Of a stretch of DNA of 64,000 nt, positions 52,981 through 61,300 are shown one piece after another. Position 1 is the first letter of the stretch. Each line of letters opens with the position of its first letter. The position numbers and the translations under genes are program-made. Source of the stretch: Lactobacillus sp. CBA3605 (GTDB lineage: Bacteria > Bacillota > Bacilli > Lactobacillales > Lactobacillaceae); the NCBI RefSeq assembly GCF_002970915.1, contig NZ_CP027190.1, positions 2,046,001-2,110,000 of the forward strand, given 5' to 3'. The notes beneath the pieces are model-generated. The model made no database searches. It saw only the letters and a list, made by a program, of their open reading frames with translations, and was not told where the DNA came from.

Positions 52981-53038
52981 ATCAAAGCGTGGCTCACTGT
53001 TAGGTGTCACGCTTTTGGTCGTCGATGGAGGTAGCCGG

Positions 53039-53833
53039 ATGGATTTTTGGACGAGTGATCAGGTACGTCTAGCTTATCAGGATGTGGGGCCTAAGACAGC
53101 ACCAGCGGTCATATTAGTACCCGGATTTGGTGGCTATCAAGAAATCTGGACGCTACAAGTGGCCTATTTACAACAAATGCATTATCGGGTGGTGACGTAT
53201 GACCATCGAAATAGTGGCCGGTCGCAACGTACGCAGCAAGGGCTGACCGTAGCCCGCTTAGCGCAGGATCTGGCGGAATTAAGTCGGCATTGCCAGTTAA
53301 AGCGGCCGTTAATTGTGGGCCATTCATTGGGAGCGAGTGTTGCTTATGCGTTATTGTCACAAAACTTAGTGGCAGTGCGAGCCGTCATGGGAGTGGACCA
53401 ATCCCCACGGATGCTAAACACACCTCAGTGGCCTTACGGGTTTAAAGCTGTCACAGCAGCTAATTTGATGGTGTCCTTGGCGCAACCGAAGGCGGGACAC
53501 GAAACTTTGCATGGCTTGCAACCAGCCGTTACGGCTGCCTTGAATTTAGTGAAACAACAGGCACCATTCGATGAACAAGCTAATCAGGTGTTATTAAGGG
53601 ATCATTTTCAACAGAATTGGGTGCCAATGTTGTTAGCGACTGCGGTTCCAGTAACATTGGTGGTGGCAACGCAAAGTCCTTACTATCGCTCAGGGTATGC
53701 GGCTCAATTACAGCGAGCGAATGCACAGATACAGGCGGTGTCAATTGAAGATTGTGGACATGATATTATGGCCGAAGTGCCTGCAGCCTTCAATCAGACC
53801 TTACGTCACTTTGTGTTAAAATATCGTCGTTAA
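53039..53833 (+). CDS. Alpha/beta hydrolase
   Basis: The 264-residue hydrolase has VPGFGGYQEIW (oxyanion region), YDHRNSGRS, GHSLGASVAY with the nucleophilic Ser near 100, and EDCGHDIMAE with the catalytic His. A signal peptide is absent. Its specificity is unknown; it resembles carboxylesterase- or esterase-type family members often found next to secondary metabolic genes. GGAGG lies before the ATG at 53039, which is preferred to a TTG start upstream. It lies 58 bp after mdcG without a clear terminator between, so it may be cotranscribed. Confidence 0.75.
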   Translation: MDFWTSDQVRLAYQDVGPKTAPAVILVPGFGGYQEIWTLQVAYLQQMHYRVVTYDHRNSGRSQRTQQGLTVARLAQDLAELSRHCQLKRPLIVGHSLGASVAYALLSQNLVAVRAVMGVDQSPRMLNTPQWPYGFKAVTAANLMVSLAQPKAGHETLHGLQPAVTAALNLVKQQAPFDEQANQVLLRDHFQQNWVPMLLATAVPVTLVVATQSPYYRSGYAAQLQRANAQIQAVSIEDCGHDIMAEVPAAFNQTLRHFVLKYRR

Positions 53834-53876
53834 ACGCGTTATAATTAAATTATCTTTTGAAAGTCAGGTTAAACGT

Positions 53877-54632
53877 ATGAAAAATAAAGCGACACAGTTA
53901 TTAGCAGCAACGGCTACCACCGTTGCGATGACCAAGCTAGTTGGTAAGGGCGTGGCCTTTTATCGTGGGAATCGTCCTGCCATTGCATCAACAAAAATGA
54001 CCTTAGATCCAGCTTCTCAATTACAAGGCGAGCGGATTGCTTTTTTAGGCTCTTCCATTACTTATGGTGCCGGTTCTTTTGGGGATGCCCTACCGGAATA
54101 TTTAGCGGCCCATGCGGGGGTTAAAAGTACGAAAGCAGCCGTGTCTGGAACCACATTAGGTGGCGATTCGGCCAAAACGTATACCGCACGGTTGCAAAAA
54201 GATTTACCAACGGATCAAGCTTTCGATTTGTTTGTGTGTCAATTGTCAACCAATGATACACGGTTCAACATTGCCCCCGGAAAAATTAGCGCATCTAAGG
54301 CGCTGGAAGACTTTGATCGCACGACCACGATTGGTGCGATGGAATATATCATTGCCTATGCCCAACAAACCTGGAATTGTCCGGTCGCTTTTTTCACGTG
54401 TTTACGTAAACCGGATCCAGCGTATGCGCACTTGATTAAAGTATTGTATCAGCTGCAAAAAAAGTGGGGAATTCAAATTATTGATGTGTGGAATAATGAC
54501 CGCATCAGAATTGTGACCGCCAGTGCTGCGATATATATGGTTGACGATGCTCATCCAACGCGGGCCGGTTATCGCGATATTTGGTTGCCATTTTTTGAAC
54601 AACGGCTGACTGAAATTTTGGCTGAAAATTAA
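53877..54632 (+). CDS. SGNH/GDSL-family hydrolase
   Basis: The 251-residue protein has block I IAFLGSSITYGAGS (Ser in GSS), block III QLSTNDTR, and block V DDAHPT with the catalytic Asp and His. The N-terminus (ATQLLAATATTVAMTKLV) is hydrophobic and may anchor or export it, but no clear signal peptidase site is seen. Such enzymes hydrolyse esters, including acetyl groups on carbohydrates. It ends before a very strong terminator, so it is the last gene of this transcript. Confidence 0.8.
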   Translation: MKNKATQLLAATATTVAMTKLVGKGVAFYRGNRPAIASTKMTLDPASQLQGERIAFLGSSITYGAGSFGDALPEYLAAHAGVKSTKAAVSGTTLGGDSAKTYTARLQKDLPTDQAFDLFVCQLSTNDTRFNIAPGKISASKALEDFDRTTTIGAMEYIIAYAQQTWNCPVAFFTCLRKPDPAYAHLIKVLYQLQKKWGIQIIDVWNNDRIRIVTASAAIYMVDDAHPTRAGYRDIWLPFFEQRLTEILAEN

Positions 54633-54640
54633 AATGACTA

Positions 54641-54695
54641 AAAAGATACCGCCGTTATCAAGTTAGCAAACTTGATAACGGCGGTATCTTTTTTT
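54641..54695. terminator. Bidirectional terminator (SGNH hydrolase / aspartokinase)
   Basis: AAAAGATACCGCCGTTATCA and onward pairs perfectly with its complement over 24 bp around a 3-nt loop, followed by T residues. The convergent genes share it. Confidence 0.92.
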
Positions 54696-54697
54696 AA

Positions 54698-55903
54698 TTA
54701 TTTTTCAATGCCTAAGAATTCATCATGAAGGGCATTCATTGCAGCTTTTAAATCAGCCTGCTTAACTAAAACCCAAATAGTGGTATAGCTATCAGTTGAC
54801 TGTAAAATCTCGATGTGTTGGGTGCTTAACGCCGTGACGATGCGGGCAGTGACGCCCGGTGTCCCAGTGATACCAGCACCGACCACGGAGACCTTTGCAC
54901 AGTCACCAATCGTTTGACAATGAACGTGAGCCTTTGTTAATAAGGCATCCGCCACGTGGGCATCACCATTCACCAAGTTAAAGACGACCTGATGTTGGGT
55001 AATGTTAATAAAATCCACGCTTAAATGATGTTGTGCCATTAACTGAAAAATCTCACTTGAACTCAGCGTATCGGTTGGGACCGTGAATTGCGTCAAATCG
55101 GTTTGATGAGCAATACCGGTTACGGTCCGATAGTGTTCAATCTGAGTAGTTGTGCGGTCAGTGACCAAGGTTCCCAGTTCATCAGGGGCCTGGTAAGTTG
55201 ACCGAATTCGCATCGGCACGTGTGCTTGTTCAGCAATTTCAACGGCGCGAGGATGAATCACCTTAGCACCTTCATGAGCCATGTTAGCCAGTTCTTCATA
55301 GCTAATGGCTTCAATGAAACGGGCATGGGTGACTAGGCGAGGGTCAGCTGTCATCATACCGTTGACATCAGTGAAGATATCAACCCGCTTGGCTTTAAAG
55401 GCCGCACCTAAAATTGCAGCCGACGTATCGGAACCACCCCGGCCAATCGTGGTGATATGCCCGGTTTCAGTTGCACCTTGAAAACCAGTGACCACAACCA
55501 CGTCGGCGTCATTAAAAGCGGCTTCAATCGGTTGGGTATTCACCCGTAAGATTTTAGCATTTTGAAAGTCGTCATTCGTCACGATACCAGCATCTTGCCC
55601 CGTCATAGCCAAGACGTTGAGGCCTTGTTCACGAGCAAGTTCAGTAAAGACGGTCGTTGAGATTGTTTCACCAACAGAGACCAGCATGTCGAGTTCACGG
55701 TCGGTTAAGCGTGATTGGTCACCATGGACCAATCCGAGTAAGGAGTCCGTCGCATAGGGCGCCCCTTTACGACCAATTGCCGAAACGACGACAATGACTT
55801 TATCACCTTGGTCAATCGCATATTGTACGTGTTTTAAAGCTTGTTTACGTGACGGTTCATCTTTAACCGAAGTCCCGCCAAATTTTTGAACAATAATTTC
55901 CAT
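54698..55903 (-). CDS. Aspartate kinase
   Basis: The 401-residue enzyme phosphorylates aspartate, the first step to lysine/DAP, threonine and methionine. VQKFGGTSVKD (6-16) is the nucleotide-binding start, TIGRGGSDTSAA the substrate loop, and two ACT domains lie in the C-terminal third (about 265-400; VVGAGITGTPG). The monofunctional form of about 400 residues fits Gram-positive lysC/yclM types. Feedback control through the ACT domains is expected. It lies 5 bp after asnB, so both are cotranscribed and both use aspartate. Confidence 0.93.
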   Translation of the reverse strand: MEIIVQKFGGTSVKDEPSRKQALKHVQYAIDQGDKVIVVVSAIGRKGAPYATDSLLGLVHGDQSRLTDRELDMLVSVGETISTTVFTELAREQGLNVLAMTGQDAGIVTNDDFQNAKILRVNTQPIEAAFNDADVVVVTGFQGATETGHITTIGRGGSDTSAAILGAAFKAKRVDIFTDVNGMMTADPRLVTHARFIEAISYEELANMAHEGAKVIHPRAVEIAEQAHVPMRIRSTYQAPDELGTLVTDRTTTQIEHYRTVTGIAHQTDLTQFTVPTDTLSSSEIFQLMAQHHLSVDFINITQHQVVFNLVNGDAHVADALLTKAHVHCQTIGDCAKVSVVGAGITGTPGVTARIVTALSTQHIEILQSTDSYTTIWVLVKQADLKAAMNALHDEFLGIEK

Positions 55904-55908
55904 CAGCT

Positions 55909-57810
55909 TTATGACTCCTCAAGTTGACTAGCATGGGCATTTGCCGTGGGACTATCCATTAAGGTATCTGCCTCAACGTAGATTTTATGCCACATCATAA
56001 AGGTCAAGACGGTCCATAATTTACGTGAGTTATCACGGACGCCATCACGATGGTCAGACAAGAGCTTCAAGAAGTAAGCCTTATTGAAGTATTGATCAGT
56101 TTGAGAATCGTTAATGATCTTTTCTGCCCAGGCGTACATCTCGTCTTTTAACCAGAACCGAATTGGCACTGGGAAACCGAGTTTCTTGCGATGCAAGACA
56201 TGTTCAGGTACGACATCTTCAACGGCTTTGCGTAAGATGTATTTCGTAGTGCCATGACTAATCCGAAGATTTGCTGGGATTTCAGCGGCTAAGTTGTAAA
56301 CTTCACGGTCAACAAATGGTGTCCGAAGTTCCAAGCTATGGGCCATCGTTGTGCGGTCAGCGTTATGCAACAAATCACCATTTAACCAGGTGTGCATATC
56401 GATGAACTGCATTTGACTGATTGGGTCATAGTTTTCAGATTCATCATAGAAAGGTTGAGTGATTGATTGGAACGGATGCTTTTGATTATAGTCTTTAATG
56501 AAGGCTTGCTTTTCTTGTTCACCAAAAATAAAGGCATTCCCAACATACCGGTTTTGTAAAGGCGTAGTCCCACGTAATAAGAATGACCGGCCACGCATAC
56601 CTTCTGGCATCATGGTCGCAATTCGTTTGAGGGCACCATTGATGGGCTTTGTATACCGGAAGGGTTTCAAAGATTCGGGTTCGTGATAGATGGTGTAACC
56701 ACCAAATAATTCATCCGCACCTTCACCGGTTAAGGCCACTTTGACGTGTTTGACAGCTTCTTTGGCTAAGAAGTACTGCGGCACAGCGGCCGGATCAGCC
56801 AAGGGGTCATCCATACTCCAAACGAAGTGTGGGAAAGCATTCATAAAGGCTTCTGGTGTAATCAACATACTGTGATTTTGAACACCCAGCTTTTGAGCGG
56901 TTTCTTGGGCCACATCTAGTTCACTATAGCCTTCACGTTCAAAACCGACGGAAATAGTTTCCAACTTAGGATTATAGTTTTTAGCAATGGCCACAATAAT
57001 TGACGAATCAATCCCACCGGATAGGAACGACCCGACTGGCACGTCTGAGCGCATATGAATCTTAACGGAATCGAAGAGGGCGTCTTTGATTTTTTGCGCA
57101 TATTCAGCTTCACTTCGTTGCACAGGGTGAAATTCACGATGATAGTAACGGTTGAGCCGTGGTGCAGCGCCAATCTTTTTAGTTAAAGAACACCCAGGCG
57201 CTAACATTTTAATTTCTTTAGTTAACGTTTCGGGTTCGGGCACAAATTGGAACGTCATATAATCTTGCATGGCGTTTTTGTCAAAGGTCTTGTCTTTCAG
57301 GATCTTATAGATGGCTTTACTTTCAGAAGCATAGTAGAAGTCATCGTCTTGAATCGCATAATAAAATGGCTTGATTCCAAATTGATCACGAGCCGCAAAC
57401 AAAGTCTTTTCTTGCTTATCCCAAATGACAAAGGCAAACATCCCACGTAAGTACTTAGTGGCGTTTTCTTTATATTTGGCATACATGCCAAGAATAACTT
57501 CAGAGTCAGAGTTCGTTTTAAACTCATAACCGTCTGCTTTAAGTTGTTCCCGTAATTCAACGTAATTGTAAATTTCACCATTAAAGGTCATCCAGTAACG
57601 TTCATGGTCATACGAGAGTGGTTGGTGACCACCAGCTAAATCAATAATACTTAGCCGTCGAAAGCCCATTGTAATGTTATCATCAGCGAAGTAACCATCG
57701 TCATCGGGGCCCCGATGGACAATCATCTTCGTCATTTCGTGGATGGTCTGATCGTAAGCTGCGTTATCCGCTTTCGTCCGATCAGTTAAGCAACCAGCAA
57801 AACCGCACAT
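55909..57810 (-). CDS. asnB: Asparagine synthetase, glutamine-hydrolysing
   Basis: The 633-residue enzyme makes asparagine from aspartate, glutamine and ATP. MCGFAG at the N-terminus exposes the catalytic Cys2 of the class II glutaminase domain (about 1-200). The synthetase domain has LSGGIDSSIIVA as PP-motif and ALTGEGADELFGGY. The length and the C-terminal part (LHRKKLGFPVPIRFW) match Bacillus AsnB/AsnO types. Some relatives amidate diaminopimelate in the cell wall, so this alternative must be kept open in an mDAP organism that also has AsnA. Confidence 0.9.
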   Translation of the reverse strand: MCGFAGCLTDRTKADNAAYDQTIHEMTKMIVHRGPDDDGYFADDNITMGFRRLSIIDLAGGHQPLSYDHERYWMTFNGEIYNYVELREQLKADGYEFKTNSDSEVILGMYAKYKENATKYLRGMFAFVIWDKQEKTLFAARDQFGIKPFYYAIQDDDFYYASESKAIYKILKDKTFDKNAMQDYMTFQFVPEPETLTKEIKMLAPGCSLTKKIGAAPRLNRYYHREFHPVQRSEAEYAQKIKDALFDSVKIHMRSDVPVGSFLSGGIDSSIIVAIAKNYNPKLETISVGFEREGYSELDVAQETAQKLGVQNHSMLITPEAFMNAFPHFVWSMDDPLADPAAVPQYFLAKEAVKHVKVALTGEGADELFGGYTIYHEPESLKPFRYTKPINGALKRIATMMPEGMRGRSFLLRGTTPLQNRYVGNAFIFGEQEKQAFIKDYNQKHPFQSITQPFYDESENYDPISQMQFIDMHTWLNGDLLHNADRTTMAHSLELRTPFVDREVYNLAAEIPANLRISHGTTKYILRKAVEDVVPEHVLHRKKLGFPVPIRFWLKDEMYAWAEKIINDSQTDQYFNKAYFLKLLSDHRDGVRDNSRKLWTVLTFMMWHKIYVEADTLMDSPTANAHASQLEES

Positions 57811-58332
57811 GTATGTTCATCTCTCAATCTTAAGGTTTAAATTTTAAAGTACTCAATCAGCACTCAGGTTTTGTTGTTAATTTACCTGATTCTTAATATG
57901 AAGTAAAGTAATCTAGCAAATTATAACCGTTTCTTACCGAACTGCCATCATTTTTAGGACAATCTGAGTTGGACCGGCTTATTAATAGACTAATAATTCA
58001 ATGATTTGCAAAACTTATGAGTACACTTTCATTATTATACTTGCTTTCTGGAATAAGATAAAGCCGTTCAAGGTATTCATCAAGCTTGTCACCTAAAATA
58101 ATTTTTATAAGCTAAAATTTTAGTAATTCGCACACCCAACCTATTCCGGCTTTAATATTACGAAGTATTACATAAAGCCCGTTTTATTACAAGTAATCGC
58201 CTAAATAGTAATCAAACTGCTATTGCCTTGTTACATTGAGTCAGTATACTTAGCTTCTGTTGTTAAGGCCAGCAATCCACGGGGTGTTGGCCGTAGAAAA
58301 CTATCAAAGATTACAGGAGTGACGTTATTCAT
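57811..58332. other. 522-bp intergenic region between divergent asnB and the LysM gene
   Basis: This AT-rich region has no ORF. On the minus strand TTGCAA, 18 bp and TATTAA near 57985-58015 could be the asnB promoter, with a leader of nearly 200 nt but no T-box core. On the plus strand TTGCCT, 16 bp and TATACT near 58224-58251 could serve the LysM gene. GGCCAGCA with TGTTGGCC (58268-58293) forms a hairpin in that leader. No known riboswitch was recognised. Confidence 0.5.
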
Positions 58333-58932
58333 ATGAAGATCAAAAATTTACTATTATCCACAATGGCTGCGACTGGACTACTAGTTGTGACAACGACGGC
58401 AGTTAATGCTGATACGATTACTGTAAAAGCTGGCGATACGGTGAGTGCCATTGCGCATGCCCATCAAACCACGATTTCAAGTATTGAAACGGCTAATTCA
58501 TTAGCTAATGTTAACTTGATTTACGTGGGCCAACAATTGACCGTCAATGGGACTACCACAGTTGCTGAACCAAGCCAAGTGACGGCAACCCCTAGTCAAA
58601 ACCAAAACAAGTCGGTCGCACAACCAGTGACCCCCAGTGCACCAGTCGTTGCAGAAGCACCAACGAGTGCGCCTGCAACCACCGCACCGGTAGCAGAAAC
58701 GACGAGTAATTCAGATAGTGCAGCCAAAGCTTGGATCGCCAACAAAGAATCCGGCGGCTCATATAGTGCTCGTAATGGGCAATATATCGGGAAATATCAA
58801 CTCAGTGCCGCTTATCTAAACGGGGACTACTCAGCAGCCAATCAAGAACAAGTTGCCAATAACTATGTCGCTTCACGTTACGGTTCATGGACTGCAGCAC
58901 AAAGCTTCTGGCAAGCAAACGGCTGGTATTAA
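58333..58932 (+). CDS. Secreted LysM protein with Apf-like C-terminal domain
   Basis: The 199-residue protein has a Sec signal peptide (cleavage near VNADT, residue 26-27) and one LysM domain (about 28-72; VKAGDTVSAIAHAHQTTISS), which binds peptidoglycan. A Pro/Ala/Thr-rich linker follows (about 75-128). The C-terminal domain IANKESGGSYSARNGQYIGK to WQANGWY is that of aggregation-promoting-factor-like and transglycosylase-like lactobacillar wall proteins. It is probably highly expressed and acts at the cell surface. ACAGGAG precedes the ATG region. Confidence 0.88.
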   Translation: MKIKNLLLSTMAATGLLVVTTTAVNADTITVKAGDTVSAIAHAHQTTISSIETANSLANVNLIYVGQQLTVNGTTTVAEPSQVTATPSQNQNKSVAQPVTPSAPVVAEAPTSAPATTAPVAETTSNSDSAAKAWIANKESGGSYSARNGQYIGKYQLSAAYLNGDYSAANQEQVANNYVASRYGSWTAAQSFWQANGWY

Positions 58933-58958
58933 GCTTAGACCATTAGTTGATACAGCTC

Positions 58959-58995
58959 AAAGAGGCTCGAGACAATTTTGTCTCGAGCCTCTTTT
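58959..58995. terminator. Bidirectional terminator after the LysM gene
   Basis: AAAGAGGCTCGAGACAA and its complement with a tiny loop, followed by T residues. It is shared with the convergent azlD gene. Confidence 0.92.
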
Positions 58996-59015
58996 GGGAT
59001 AGGGTTCAGGGGAGG

Positions 59016-59342
59016 TTAACTGAAGCCAATAAAGCGGAGGGCTGCCATGGCTAATACGCCAGTAACGACGACGGCTAATAGATTTTTAGTTAGGATGCCA
59101 GCTAAAATGGCCGGAAGTGCCGCCAGACTATTTGCCAAATTAAGACTTGGCCAGTGACCAGCGTGATAAATGAGTAAATTTTCAATGAAAATAGCGGTCA
59201 TAATGGCAACCGGTACGAAGGATAAAAAGCGGATGACGCCGGCTGGGATAGTTAAGTTCTTAATGATGGCAAATGGCACCACCCGAGTTAACCAGGTTAC
59301 CAGACCACACAGTAGAATTGTAACGAAAATATAAGTTGTCAT
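59016..59342 (-). CDS. azlD: Branched-chain amino-acid exporter small subunit AzlD
   Basis: The 108-residue protein has four hydrophobic segments, TRVVPFAIIKNLTIP near residue 20 and FLSFVPVAIMTAIF typical of AzlD. It forms the exporter with AzlC. Its ATG overlaps the azlC stop by four bases (ATGA), which ensures coupled translation. Confidence 0.9.
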   Translation of the reverse strand: MTTYIFVTILLCGLVTWLTRVVPFAIIKNLTIPAGVIRFLSFVPVAIMTAIFIENLLIYHAGHWPSLNLANSLAALPAILAGILTKNLLAVVVTGVLAMAALRFIGFS

Positions 59343-60040
59343 TTGGGTGTCACCACCATACCGAAAGCGCAGCCTAACAGCGTTGCGATTAATAAGGCGA
59401 TATTACCTGGGACCCAGCGCATGAGCAAGGTCATCATGAGGGCCACGAATAAGACAACGAGCAGTTGCGTTTTAAGTGGCTTACTGCGATCCGTAATGAG
59501 TTGCAAGTATAAGAGGCCGATAAACATCCCAACGACGGCAAAGTCGAGGCCAAATTGATCTGGGTCAGTAATGAGATTGCCGAGTAAACAGCCAACGACG
59601 GTTGCGGCTGCCCAGACAAAATAAGCGACTAAATTGGCGGCATGTAACCAGTTAGGCCGCAACTTTTGGTGGGTGAGGTTAACTTTGTTCATACTCAGCG
59701 CAAAAGTTTCATCAGTTAGCAAGGAACCCAAAGCCAGATTTTGCCAGAGGGAGTCGTGCTTGAAAAATTGGGCAATGGATAAACTCATCAACATCATTCG
59801 AGAATTGATGAGCCAAGTGGACAAGACAATTGCCGAAATTGGACTGCCCGCTAAGAGCATGCTGACCATAATAAATTGGGCCGAGCCGGCATAGACAATG
59901 AGCGACATTGCTAAGACGGCTAGGACTGATAGGTGACTTGTATTGGCGACAATGCCCATGGCGATCCCAACACCGATGTAGCCAAAGACGGTTGGTATCA
60001 CGTCTTTTAGTCCACTCCGAAAAGATAAATTAGCAGTCAT
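59339..60040 (-). CDS. azlC: Branched-chain amino-acid exporter large subunit AzlC
   Basis: The protein has about 233 residues with several spans. FRSGLKDVIPTVFGYIGVGIAMG at the N-terminus and IVYAGSAQFIMVSMLLAGSP are AzlC hallmarks. AzlCD exports branched-chain amino acids and analogues. The start is the ATG at 60040 after AAGGAAG; the upstream extension of the frame has no signal. A mini-MerR gene is divergent from it and could be its regulator. Confidence 0.9.
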   Translation of the reverse strand: MTANLSFRSGLKDVIPTVFGYIGVGIAMGIVANTSHLSVLAVLAMSLIVYAGSAQFIMVSMLLAGSPISAIVLSTWLINSRMMLMSLSIAQFFKHDSLWQNLALGSLLTDETFALSMNKVNLTHQKLRPNWLHAANLVAYFVWAAATVVGCLLGNLITDPDQFGLDFAVVGMFIGLLYLQLITDRSKPLKTQLLVVLFVALMMTLLMRWVPGNIALLIATLLGCAFGMVVTPK

Positions 60041-60222
60041 AAGGTTAGCTTCCTTTCCTAATAAAAAGTCGTAATTTACAGTGTACACTTTTTGGTGAAA
60101 ATAATGAACAAAGCTATCATTCAATTTTAATGATGCCGTCAGGAAAATATTACTTGCATTTATTTTGACGCGGGCGTAACATAAGCACATTGATTTTTTG
60201 AAAGGACAAATGGTGAGGGAAA

Positions 60223-60441
60223 ATGACTCTGGAACAATTAGCAGCCCGTAGTGGGGTTACTGCTGATAAAATCGTCGCTTATACTAAGGCCGGCTTGTTG
60301 CCTTGTAAAGATGAACATGCGCTATTTAGCGTTGACGATCAATATTGGCTAGATATGGTCAATTGCTTCTTAGAAAATGGCTCATCCGTTGAGGACTTAA
60401 AAGATTTGATGCCACTTTGCGAGCAATGTGCAACAAATTAG
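60223..60441 (+). CDS. MerR-type DNA-binding domain protein, very short
   Basis: The 72-residue protein has MTLEQLAARSGVTADKIVAY as helix-turn-helix and KAGLLPC and LFSVDDQYWLDMV as the wing region of a MerR domain. The long coiled coil and effector domain of normal MerR proteins are missing. Two Cys lie near the C-terminus (PLCEQCATN), which could bind a metal or respond to redox state. It is divergent from azlCD, 182 bp away. Regulation of azlCD is inferred from position. Confidence 0.65.
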   Translation: MTLEQLAARSGVTADKIVAYTKAGLLPCKDEHALFSVDDQYWLDMVNCFLENGSSVEDLKDLMPLCEQCATN

Positions 60442-60467
60442 TTCAAAATTAGGATTGCAATAGCGTT

Positions 60468-60509
60468 AAACGCAGGTTACTGATGATTAATCAGTAACCT
60501 GCGTTTTTT
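60468..60509 (+). terminator. Terminator of the mini-MerR gene
   Basis: AAACGCAGGTTACTGAT pairs with ATCAGTAACCTGCGTTT and is followed by T. Confidence 0.88.
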
Positions 60510-60537
60510 AGCGTTTAAAGCCGTTATCAGCGCAACT

Positions 60538-60572
60538 AAAAGGGGTGCCCGGTAAAGTTACCGGACACCCCT
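60538..60572 (-). terminator. Terminator of the DUF4811/efflux operon
   Basis: On the minus strand GGGGTGTCCGGTAA pairs with TTACCGGGCACCCC and is followed by TTTT. Confidence 0.8.
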
Positions 60573-60580
60573 AATAATTA

Positions 60581-61300
60581 CTAGTGGCTTTGTTTAACGG
60601 TTTTAATCATGCTTTGTAAAGCACTAGCTTGATACTGTGCCGCAGCTTGTTTTTCAAGTTGGGCTAATTGTGCTTGTGACAGTGATGGGTTTTTGACCAT
60701 CGCTGCTTTAACTTCATTCGCCACGTAAACTTTTGCACGGGCTTTTAATGTTTTTTGTTGTTGTTTAACCAACTTCGTCAACTGTTTAGCTTGCGACGTA
60801 CTTAAAACGACCCATTGCTTCCCAACGTAGAAGTGATTCGTGCGTTTAATCAATTGATTGTCATTGTCAGCAATGCCAAACCAGAACTTAGCTGCGTTAC
60901 TTTGATAAACCCAACGCGTGGTTTTGGTTACTAATTTGGCGGTTCCTGTCGTAGTGGTGACGTGGTTAGTTGTCTTAACACTAGCAGGTGTATGACTGAC
61001 TTTTTTCGATTTCGTCGTGGTTTTGTAAATATAAACTCGATTTTTATCAGCGGTACCGACCGATTGATAAAGCAGGAGGTCCATTTGACTACTCCCAGCG
61101 GATTTGAGCGTCGCTGTCTTAGTGGTTGTCACTTGACGCATCCCAAAATGGGCACTATCGTTACGAATTACTAGAATTAATGAAGCAACCACTAGTAAAA
61201 CCAGAATGACGACTAACCCAAGTTGCAACTTTGAACGGCGCATATAGACGAAACTTAAGAAAAGCGCAATCGTGCTGAGGACTAATAGGACTAAAATCAT
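60581..61300 (-). CDS. DUF4811-domain membrane protein
   Basis: The 239-residue protein has two N-terminal spans (about 2-18 and 26-45), then an extracytoplasmic domain rich in Thr, Lys and Gln, with a likely coiled, Gln/Ala-rich C-terminus. This matches DUF4811 proteins, which in lactobacilli almost always follow a DHA2-type drug efflux gene. The function is unknown. The start overlaps the stop of the efflux gene by four bases (ATGA), so the two products probably act together. Confidence 0.8.
   Translation of the reverse strand: MILVLLVLSTIALFLSFVYMRRSKLQLGLVVILVLLVVASLILVIRNDSAHFGMRQVTTTKTATLKSAGSSQMDLLLYQSVGTADKNRVYIYKTTTKSKKVSHTPASVKTTNHVTTTTGTAKLVTKTTRWVYQSNAAKFWFGIADNDNQLIKRTNHFYVGKQWVVLSTSQAKQLTKLVKQQQKTLKARAKVYVANEVKAAMVKNPSLSQAQLAQLEKQAAAQYQASALQSMIKTVKQSH

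Noticed and set aside
57811..58332. T-box before asnB
   Set aside because: No GGTGG-ACCGCG core is present on the minus strand in this gap.
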